Below are positions 1-5,118 of a stretch of 5,572 bases of DNA, in pieces. The DNA is from CAZOAR01 sp964577985 (GTDB lineage: Bacteria > Gemmatimonadota > CAZMKB01 > CAZNLH01), in NCBI GenBank assembly GCA_964577985.1, contig CAZOAR010000083.1:1-5572 (forward strand), written 5' to 3'. The notes under the pieces were generated by a model. That model saw only the letters and a list, made by a program, of their open reading frames with translations. It was not told where the DNA came from and did no database searches. The translations under genes were made by a program, and so were the position numbers. Within the stretch, counting starts at the first letter, position 1. Each line of letters opens with the position of its first letter.

Positions 1-59
1 TTTTATATGATTCAACATACTACCCTACGGTTACATTTTAAGTGATTCAATTCGCTACA

Positions 60-88
60 TTGACAATATTTCGATATTGTGGTATAAT
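60..88 (+). promoter_or_regulatory. Sigma70-type promoter of the first beta-helix gene
   Basis: The -35 box TTGACA (60-65) and the -10 box TATAAT (83-88) are both perfect consensus and are separated by exactly 17 bp. A TGG just before the -10 gives an extended -10 element. Transcription should begin near 95, leaving a leader of about 113 nt before ATG 208. The 59 bases upstream are AT-rich, carry no gene, and hold two copies of TGATTCAA (8-15 and 43-50). The spacer contains a perfect inverted repeat, listed separately. This is a very strong match by inspection; activity is not shown. Confidence 0.8.
63..80. promoter_or_regulatory. Inverted repeat inside the promoter spacer, possible operator
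   Basis: ACAATAT (63-69) and ATATTGT (74-80) are perfect 7-bp inverted repeats around TTCG. The dyad overlaps the end of the -35 box and fills most of the spacer. It lies upstream of the predicted transcription start, so it would act as DNA and not as an RNA hairpin. A dimeric repressor bound here would block RNA polymerase. No regulator gene is visible in the window. In AT-rich DNA a chance dyad remains possible. Confidence 0.4.
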
Positions 89-207
89 TATATAGTCTTC
101 GTTTCCTTGATCTGAATCGACTCATCCGGATCCCCGCATACTCCCTTCTCGGTTGACAAGACTTGGATATCTCAGCCCGAGCGGCAATCTGCCCGCCGGA
201 GGTTGTA

Positions 208-1737
208 ATGCGACGTATCATTCTCCACTATGGTTTTCTCTGCCTGCTGCTGGCATCGTCTCTTCACTCCAACACAATTCATGTTCCAGCAGATTCAACG
301 ACAATCCAGGGCGGTATCGATGGATCAGTGGCGGAAGACACCGTGCTGGTAGCGCCCGGAACATATTACGAACATGACATTGTCTTCAATGGAAAGGCGA
401 TTGTCGTTAAGAGCGACAGGGGCCCGGATGCTACAGTGATTGACGGCAACCACGCGGGGAGTGTCGTGACTTTTGTCAAGGGAGAGACCCGCAAATCTGT
501 CCTGGAAGGATTCACAATAACGCACGGAACAGGGAAGTACCTCGACTATTCAGGATACGTGGGTGGAGGCATCTACTGCGGCTCAGCTGATCCGACAATA
601 GCAGACAACTTCATAACGGATAACCAGGCGAACTATGGCGGAGGAATTATGTGCATGTATGCTTCCCCGGAGTTGTACGCCAATGAAATAACCGACAATT
701 CGGCAGACTCTGACGGCGGCGGGATATACCTCCACTCATCACAGCCGACAATCACCGGCAACACCATCGAGGGCAATTCGGCGACCGACTACTGGGGTGG
801 CGGGATCCTCTGCGATTATTCTGACGCGACGATATCCGACAACCTGCTGACCGGGAACTCCGGGGGCAGCAGCGGTGGTGGTATCTACTGTTATTACTCT
901 TCGCCGGTCATAGTGCGAAACACCATAGCCGAAAACTCGGCCGTCACTCTCAATGGCGGCGGCGTTTATTGCTATTACTCCTCTCCGCTCATGTCAGATA
1001 ACCTGATCACAGAGAACTCGGCGCAGGGTTTCTCCGGCGGCGGGATTCACTGCTATTTCTCAGATCCCGAGATAACGGGGAATCTGATAATTGATAACCA
1101 GGCCTCGTGGGATGGCGGAGGGGTGCATTGCTCGGGTTCCTCTCCAATGATCCTGAATAACGTCATAGCGGACAACGAGGCGGACAGTTTCGGTGGTGGC
1201 ATCTTCTGCACCGCTTCCTCCCCTCTGCTCCTGAACAACACCTTCACGGAGAATTCAGCGGAGGAAGGTGGTGGGATATTCTGCCAGTACTCGTCCTCTC
1301 CGGTGGTTACAAATACCATCCTCTGGGACGACGATGCTGAAGAAGGGGAGGAGATATGGGTGGGAAGCAGCACCTATCCTTCAAGCCTGGTGATAGGCTA
1401 TTCCGACGTGAAGCATGGTACCGAATCGATTTATCTCGATCCGGGTTGCTCCCTTGACTGGGGTGCGGGCATGATAGACGCTGATCCTCTCTTTGTCGAG
1501 CCCGGGGAGTCGGACTACGACCTGCAGTATGGTTCACCATGTATCGACAGCGCTGATCCATCTTCTCCCAACGTCCGATGGGGGGGATGGAGGAGAGATA
1601 TGGGGGCGCGAGAGTACGATCAGGGTTTCTACTACGACGGGGAGCGAATAATCAGAAAACCGATTCATGGTCTGAGGAAGTATATAGAGCACCGGTTTCT
1701 GGCCAGGAAACTCATGCTTTACGAGGGCCACCTGTAG
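208..1737 (+). CDS. Secreted right-handed parallel beta-helix repeat protein (paralog 1)
   Basis: This is a predicted exported protein of 509 aa, probably a surface or envelope protein with unknown ligand or enzyme activity. Residues 1-21 form a signal peptide (MRRI, then a hydrophobic stretch, then SLHS) without a lipobox. Residues 22-110 are the usual N-terminal cap of this family (IHVPADSTTIQGGI, then GFTITHG). Ten coils of 25-27 residues follow (about 119-374), each built as GGGIxC...NxIxxNxA. The last leads into NTILW. A conserved C-terminal block with GSPCID (442-447) and DMGAREY (464-470) resembles the choice-of-anchor Q type ending. After it comes an unusual basic tail (471-509) with no sorting signal. 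I chose ATG 208 because GGAGG (198-202) sits 5 nt upstream and the signal peptide begins there; the open frame extends back to 163 without a ribosome site. Beta-helix folds also occur in pectate lyases and adhesins, but no catalytic motif is recognisable. Confidence 0.88.
   Translation: MRRIILHYGFLCLLLASSLHSNTIHVPADSTTIQGGIDGSVAEDTVLVAPGTYYEHDIVFNGKAIVVKSDRGPDATVIDGNHAGSVVTFVKGETRKSVLEGFTITHGTGKYLDYSGYVGGGIYCGSADPTIADNFITDNQANYGGGIMCMYASPELYANEITDNSADSDGGGIYLHSSQPTITGNTIEGNSATDYWGGGILCDYSDATISDNLLTGNSGGSSGGGIYCYYSSPVIVRNTIAENSAVTLNGGGVYCYYSSPLMSDNLITENSAQGFSGGGIHCYFSDPEITGNLIIDNQASWDGGGVHCSGSSPMILNNVIADNEADSFGGGIFCTASSPLLLNNTFTENSAEEGGGIFCQYSSSPVVTNTILWDDDAEEGEEIWVGSSTYPSSLVIGYSDVKHGTESIYLDPGCSLDWGAGMIDADPLFVEPGESDYDLQYGSPCIDSADPSSPNVRWGGWRRDMGAREYDQGFYYDGERIIRKPIHGLRKYIEHRFLARKLMLYEGHL
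562..1329 (+). repeat. Ten tandem beta-helix coil repeats (about 75-81 bp each)
   Basis: This stretch encodes ten consecutive coils of the first beta-helix protein. Each starts with three glycines followed by I or V, one residue, and cysteine. Cysteines fall at residues 124, 149, 202, 228, 255, 282, 308, 334 and 359; the third coil has Leu175 instead. Each coil then carries an NxI/VxxN segment, which suggests an asparagine ladder beside a cysteine ladder inside the helix. The DNA copies are diverged, so the array is old or under protein-level selection and is not a recent tandem expansion. Confidence 0.85.
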
Positions 1738-1800
1738 CGCGATGATCGTTCCGTAGAATCATCTCTCATTGCCCCGTTTCCGCCGGCCCCGCAGAATTCC

Positions 1801-1835
1801 AGAAGGCCGTCGGGCTGTCTTTTCGTGAGTTTTTT
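1801..1835 (+). terminator. Possible rho-independent terminator after the first beta-helix gene
   Basis: AGA-A-GGCC (1801-1808) can pair with GGCT-G-TCT (1813-1820) around a GTCG loop, with one mismatch and one G-T wobble. TTTT at 1820-1823 follows, then TTTTTT at 1830-1835. An alternative stem, CGGCC (1784-1788) with GGCCG (1805-1809), uses the same bases. The position, 64 nt after the stop and before the next promoter, is right. The stem is imperfect, so this is a moderate call. Nothing else between 1738 and 1864 looks like a gene. Confidence 0.45.
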
Positions 1836-1864
1836 GAATCCTCTTATTTCCACCTTCCCCTGAC

Positions 1865-1893
1865 TTGACATTCCCGGCATCTCATGCTATAGT
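1865..1893 (+). promoter_or_regulatory. Sigma70-type promoter of the second beta-helix gene
   Basis: A perfect -35 TTGACA (1865-1870) is followed after 17 bp by TATAGT (1888-1893), with TGC just upstream as an extended -10. The start should be near 1900, giving a leader of about 110 nt before GTG 2010, close to the leader length of the first paralog. It shows that the second gene need not depend on readthrough from the first. Confidence 0.75.
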
Positions 1894-1902
1894 GGGCTTG
1901 GT

Positions 1903-1929
1903 GTCATGAGCGTTCCAGCGCTCAATGAC
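1903..1929 (+). promoter_or_regulatory. Hairpin at the 5' end of the second beta-helix leader
   Basis: GTCATGAGCG (1903-1912) pairs with CGCTCAATGAC (1919-1929) around the loop TTCCAG. This forms ten base pairs with a single bulged A. It would lie within the first few nucleotides of the transcript made from the promoter at 1865-1893. Possible roles are mRNA 5'-end stabilisation or a binding site for a regulator acting on DNA or RNA. No T-run follows, so it is not a terminator, and it does not match a riboswitch class that I recognise. Confidence 0.5.
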
Positions 1930-2009
1930 GGGTTCAGCATAGTTACAACTTCATCCCGGAATGGGTCAGGGCTTATTCAACGGGATGGAATATCATGGTG
2001 GAGGTTTTA

Positions 2010-3545
2010 GTGCGACGCTTGTTCCTGGCGTTTGTATTGCTGCCGTATTGCCTGCTTCGGCCACTTCATGCCAGTATCATACACATCCCGAGTGATTACT
2101 CGACCATACAGGGCGGCATTGCAGGTGCCACGACAGGGGATACGGTCATGGTCGATCCTGGTGCCTACAGTGAGCACGAAATCGACTTCCTCGGCAAGGC
2201 GATTACCGTGATGGGGACAGACCCGGAAGATTCGCTGACAACGGCGTCGACCGTTGTTGACGCCGATTCCCAGGGTAGCGTCTTCGTCTTTGAGGATGGA
2301 GAGGATTCAAGCTCTGTCCTCGCGGGCCTGACTCTCACCGGGGGCGACAGCGATTGGGGTGGGGGGATACGCTGCACCTCATCTCCTACGATCAGGAACA
2401 ATACGATCACGAACAACCACGCGGTCGTGGGTGGAGGAGGCATATCCTGCGACGTCGCCTCATCACCGAAGATCCTGGACAACATAATAGCGGCTAATTC
2501 GGCGGACAGTCTGGGCGGTGGAATCAGCTGTCTCTCGTCGCGATCCGTCATAATCGGCAACACCGTCACCGCTAACTCGGCCGGTCGCCTGGAATCCGGA
2601 ATCCTTTCCCACGGTGGAGGGATCGCCTGCTCATATGATGACTATTCTATCATTTCCAGCAACACCATTCGAGGCAACTCCACCGAGGGCACGAACTACG
2701 TCAAGGGAGGTGGCATAGCGTGTTTCTTCGGCTCCCTTGCAATTATCTCAGACAATCTTGTGGCGGGGAACTCGGCACTTAGCCAGGGCACAGGCGGCTC
2801 CGGCTATGGGGGAGGTATAGCCTGCTACGAGGCTTCGCCCGCGATACTACGCAACGTCGTCACAGGCAATCGTGCGATCGAGGTGGGTAGCGGTGCGCGT
2901 GACAGGGGGAAGGCGACCACGAAACCGTCGGAGGACAGGATAGACTGGGGCTATGGAGGTGGAGGGGGCATCCTGTGCCAGTTCTCGTCAGCGGACATCA
3001 AGGGAAATATCATCACTGACAATGAAGCCCCGGAGGGTGGCGGAGTCATGGTTAATCGCCTCTCCACACCGTTCATGGAGAACAATACTATCGTCGGCAA
3101 TACAGCATCCAATCAAGCCGGCGGGATCCTCTGCAGCATAGAAGCCTCGGGAGTGGTCGTCAACACGATACTCTGGGACAACGAGGCTCCTACGGGTCCC
3201 GAGATATTTGTGGGAAAGACAGACTATCCATCTACCTTGGTCATGAGTTATTCAGACCTTGATGGCGGTATCAGTTCAGTGGCTGTGGCTGATGGCAACA
3301 CCCTTGAATGGGGTGATGGAATGATAGATGTCGTCCCTCGTTTCCGCGATCGGGACGGGCGCGATTTTCATCTCACGGCCCTGGCCTGCGGTGACACCCT
3401 TGATTCACCGTGTATAGACACGGGCACTCCTGCTGTGGCCGACACTCTGCTCGACTGCGACTGGGGACTGGGAACGACTCGCAGCGATATCGGGGCATAC
3501 AGCGGCGGCCAGTCCGCGCAGCCCGACTACGATAATCAGCAGTAA
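2010..3545 (+). CDS. Secreted right-handed parallel beta-helix repeat protein (paralog 2)
   Basis: This 511-aa exported protein is a paralog of the gene at 208-1737. Residues 1-21 are a signal peptide (MRRLFLAF...LLRPLHA) without a lipobox. An N-terminal cap follows (IHIPSDYSTIQGGI, about 24-37; GLTLTGG, 106-112). Nine coils (about 117-393) carry the GGGIxC and NxIxxN pattern. The exit coil VVVNTILWD (382-390) and the segments YPSTLVMSYSDL and WGDGMID closely match the first protein, as do SPCID (466-470) and RSDIGAY (491-497). The tail is short and polar, with no barrel, membrane helix or sorting domain. Loops between coils are longer than in paralog 1, the largest being about residues 289-315. 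I chose GTG 2010 because GGAGG (2000-2004) lies 5 nt upstream, the same spacing as in paralog 1, and both signal peptides then begin MRR. The ATG at 1995 lies upstream of that ribosome site. Function is unknown; adhesion or polysaccharide binding is plausible. Confidence 0.88.
   Translation: MRRLFLAFVLLPYCLLRPLHASIIHIPSDYSTIQGGIAGATTGDTVMVDPGAYSEHEIDFLGKAITVMGTDPEDSLTTASTVVDADSQGSVFVFEDGEDSSSVLAGLTLTGGDSDWGGGIRCTSSPTIRNNTITNNHAVVGGGGISCDVASSPKILDNIIAANSADSLGGGISCLSSRSVIIGNTVTANSAGRLESGILSHGGGIACSYDDYSIISSNTIRGNSTEGTNYVKGGGIACFFGSLAIISDNLVAGNSALSQGTGGSGYGGGIACYEASPAILRNVVTGNRAIEVGSGARDRGKATTKPSEDRIDWGYGGGGGILCQFSSADIKGNIITDNEAPEGGGVMVNRLSTPFMENNTIVGNTASNQAGGILCSIEASGVVVNTILWDNEAPTGPEIFVGKTDYPSTLVMSYSDLDGGISSVAVADGNTLEWGDGMIDVVPRFRDRDGRDFHLTALACGDTLDSPCIDTGTPAVADTLLDCDWGLGTTRSDIGAYSGGQSAQPDYDNQQ
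2358..3188 (+). repeat. Nine beta-helix coil repeats with variable loops
   Basis: This stretch encodes the coils of the second beta-helix protein. Cysteines that follow GGGI stack at residues 122, 147, 174, 207, 238, 272, 323 and 375; the eighth coil has Val348 at that position. Spacing between them ranges from 25 to 51 residues, because several turns carry insertions rich in Gly, Ser and charged residues. The spacing in paralog 1 is a uniform 25-27. The core positions are kept while the loops vary, as expected if the loops form an exposed binding face. Confidence 0.82.
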
Positions 3546-3697
3546 GGGCTGCACCTCCTTTTGACAACCCCTGAGCGGATGTGATGCGATGCAGTAATCT
3601 TGTCCCTGCGATTGGTATTTCGGTCACGCCAACCGGTTCATGGCGTTGCACTCAGTACTGGCTGCCAGTCCGTAACCGCTAAGCCTTCCGCTCCGGT

Positions 3698-3726
3698 TTG
3701 ACATTTCTTCCTGTTTCATATATGAT
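3698..3726 (+). promoter_or_regulatory. Sigma70-type promoter of the YaiI/YqxD-family gene
   Basis: TTGACA (3698-3703), a 17-bp spacer, and TATGAT (3721-3726). Transcription would start near 3733, which leaves about 74 nt before the chosen TTG start. A perfect 13-bp palindrome, ACTGGC-T-GCCAGT (3657-3669), lies about 30 bp upstream of the -35 box and could be a regulator site. Between the stop of the previous gene (3545) and this promoter I see no gene and no clear terminator. A 6-bp stem (ACGCCA 3626-3631 with TGGCGT 3641-3646) is present but has no T-run. Confidence 0.72.
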
Positions 3727-3806
3727 GAACTGAACTTCGTGCGACTGCGCTTATTCCCCTCTATGTGAAACAGATGAGGTCGTTCTGGACGAGGAGAGCT
3801 TTGTCG

Positions 3807-4268
3807 TTGCTCAAGATCTTTATTGACGCTGATGCCTGCCCTGTGAAGCAGGAAGTTTATCGTGTCGCGAGGCGCCATGGCCTCGATGTGACGGTGGTGG
3901 CGAATTCCTGGATGCGAGTGCCAAACGGAAAGCGAGTCGTACTGGAGGTTGTAAAGGAAGAGTTCGACGCTGCTGACGACTGGATTGTCGATCATATCGG
4001 GTGTGATGACATAGTAATCTCAGGTGACATCCCGCTCGCGTCCCGATGCATTGAGAAGGGAGCTCATGTGCTCGGTCCGTCCGGGAAGCCGTTCACAGAG
4101 GAGAACATCGGCCAGGTCCTTGCAACTCGGAACCTTCTGGCGGAACTGCGGGACGCCGGAGACGTGTCGGGTGGTCCCGCCCCATTCAACAAGAGAGACC
4201 GTTCACGTTTCCTGGACCAACTGGACAGGATTATCCGGGCAATCCAGGATATAGGTAATACTACCTGA
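3807..4268 (+). CDS. YaiI/YqxD family (UPF0178, DUF188) protein
   Basis: This is a cytoplasmic protein of about 153 aa in the conserved family that includes E. coli YaiI and B. subtilis YqxD. The family is generally placed near PIN-like domains, and its biochemical role is not established. Family signatures are IDADACPV (6-13), VVANS (30-34), RVP (37-39), FDAADDWIV (53-61), ISGDIPLA (71-78), KGA (84-86), GGPAPF (122-127) and RDR (130-132). The Asp residues of DADACP and SGDIPLA are the likely acidic site. Length and ending match the family. I chose TTG 3807 because family members normally begin only two to five residues before the IDADAC block, and GAGGAG (3791-3796) lies 10 nt upstream. GTG 3765 and ATG 3774 are in frame and would add 11-14 residues, but they have no ribosome site. 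Promoters lie on both sides, so it is probably transcribed alone. Confidence 0.9.
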   Translation: MLKIFIDADACPVKQEVYRVARRHGLDVTVVANSWMRVPNGKRVVLEVVKEEFDAADDWIVDHIGCDDIVISGDIPLASRCIEKGAHVLGPSGKPFTEENIGQVLATRNLLAELRDAGDVSGGPAPFNKRDRSRFLDQLDRIIRAIQDIGNTT

Positions 4269-4275
4269 TGCCTCA

Positions 4276-4290
4276 AGAGTGTCACACTCT
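4276..4290. repeat. Short palindrome after the YaiI-like gene
   Basis: AGAGTGT and ACACTCT form a perfect 7-bp inverted repeat around a single C. As RNA the loop would need at least 3 nt, leaving a 6-bp stem. It begins 8 nt after the stop codon but is followed by CTCGAAGAAAA and not a T-run, so it is a poor rho-independent terminator. Its core TGTCACAC (4280-4287) recurs at 4322-4329 inside the next promoter, which fits a protein-binding site better. Confidence 0.35.
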
Positions 4291-4314
4291 CTCGAAGAAA
4301 ACCTCCGCAGTTGC

Positions 4315-4343
4315 TTGACATTGTCACACATTTATGGTATAGT
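4315..4343 (+). promoter_or_regulatory. Sigma70-type promoter of the small membrane protein gene
   Basis: TTGACA (4315-4320), 17 bp, and TATAGT (4338-4343), with TGG before it as an extended -10. The start would be near 4350, leaving a leader of about 155 nt before ATG 4507. TGACA-T-TGTCA (4316-4326) is an 11-bp palindrome overlapping the -35 box. From the GG before the -10 onward, 17 of 20 bases match the promoter at 60-88 (GGTATA, then ATATAG, then CTTC), a similarity extending past the boxes themselves. Confidence 0.75.
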
Positions 4344-4506
4344 GATATAGCCTTCATCGTGCTTCCTGATTGACTTAGCCATACCCAAAGTCGAAGTGGA
4401 ACGCCTTTCTCCGCCCCTGAACAAGGACCCTGTCGCTGGAGATCGAGGAGAGTTCCTTGACGGCGTGGAGTTATGTGCAATCGATCGGAAGGAATCGCGA
4501 TACGTT

Positions 4507-4974
4507 ATGGCGATCACTCAGCGCAAACGAGTCGATGATCACTCTGAGGAGAAGCTGGATGCTTATCTCAGCCTCTACAGGGGACAGATGGAGCATTTCT
4601 GCAGGAGGGTCCGGAACGAATGGCGGATAACCTTCACCGCCTGGGCGCTTCTCGTGGCTCTTATCTACGGGGCTGTGGAGGAGGGATTCCGATTTCCCGG
4701 TCTGGCGTTTCTTGTATTCCTGTTACCCATCGTGCAGGTCGCGTGGCTCTACTTCATCCATGGATCGGAGGAAATCGACAAGTCGCAATGGGTCAGCCAT
4801 CGCCGTGAGGCCCTCCGTCTGCTCGGACGCCCGGGCGAATTGGAGGATGTCGACACGTGGCTGAAACGGTCGGAGTGGAAGACGCTCGTCTGGTTCATGC
4901 TGGAATCAGGCATGACCGTTTTCCTGGCGGTCGTGGCGTGGAGTACGTTGAGTGGCCCGCCCCCCGTCAATTGA
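4507..4974 (+). CDS. Hypothetical small membrane protein, about three membrane helices
   Basis: I do not recognise this 155-aa protein. It opens with a charged, probably helical segment (1-40: QRKRVDDHSEEKLDAY, then RRVRNEWR). Two hydrophobic stretches follow closely (about 42-57 and 64-84), then a polar, charged region of about 40 residues (85-125; EEIDKSQW, SHRREALRLLGRPGELEDVDTWLK), then a third hydrophobic stretch (about 126-147) and the short end SGPPPVN. No catalytic motif stands out. The frame is open back to GTG 4396, but residues before ATG 4507 look unlike protein and have no good ribosome site. AAGGA (4489-4493) lies 13 nt before the ATG, a long spacing, so GTG 4465 (GAGGAG at 4445-4450) is an alternative. 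It has its own promoter. A weak CCCGC/GCGGG stem (4956-4979) overlaps the stop and is not a convincing terminator. Confidence 0.7.
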   Translation: MAITQRKRVDDHSEEKLDAYLSLYRGQMEHFCRRVRNEWRITFTAWALLVALIYGAVEEGFRFPGLAFLVFLLPIVQVAWLYFIHGSEEIDKSQWVSHRREALRLLGRPGELEDVDTWLKRSEWKTLVWFMLESGMTVFLAVVAWSTLSGPPPVN

Positions 4975-5118
4975 GCGGGTTGGAGCCGTCGTTTCTTCAT
5001 CGAAGGTCGATAGATGCGGTATTAGTTTGGTGCGAGTAGCGCTCATGGATTGAACAAAACGTCGAGGGCTTTCAGTACTGTCATAAGAGCCGCTGCCAAC
5101 CAGGGAGGTGAGCTCATT

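Noticed and set aside
163..207. Upstream ATG 163 as start of the first beta-helix gene
   Set aside because: It would put 15 residues (MDISARAAICPPEVV) before an otherwise complete signal peptide and has no ribosome site, while ATG 208 has GGAGG at good spacing.
562..1329. Regular short-period repetition resembling a CRISPR or satellite array
   Set aside because: The repetition is at the protein level (GGGIxC coils) with heavily diverged DNA copies in an open frame; there are no identical repeats with unique spacers.
1053..1373. Open frames on the - strand inside the beta-helix and YaiI-like genes
   Set aside because: They are shadows of the + strand genes: low-complexity Pro/Ser-rich translations, no ribosome sites, and opposite to strongly supported proteins.
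1580..1586. Run of seven G as a possible phase-variation or frameshift site in the first beta-helix gene
   Set aside because: The frame agrees with paralog 2 on both sides of the run (SPCID before, DMGAREY/DIGAY after), and seven G is short for a contingency tract.
3552..3561. CACCTCCTTT, identical to the anti-Shine-Dalgarno end of 16S rRNA, or a Shine-Dalgarno on the - strand
   Set aside because: No other rRNA sequence is nearby, and on the - strand no ATG, GTG or TTG follows at usable distance; a 10-base match by chance is plausible.
3561..3589. TTGACA after the second beta-helix gene as another promoter
   Set aside because: No -10-like hexamer lies 16-18 bp downstream; the same is true of TTGACA at 153-158.
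4396..4506. N-terminal extension of the small membrane protein from GTG 4396
   Set aside because: There is no Shine-Dalgarno before GTG 4396, and the translation is compositionally unlike the rest; the region is better read as a leader.
4956..4979. CCCGC/GCGGG stem as terminator of the small membrane protein gene
   Set aside because: Only five pairs with a 14-nt loop, overlapping the stop codon and with no T-run after it.
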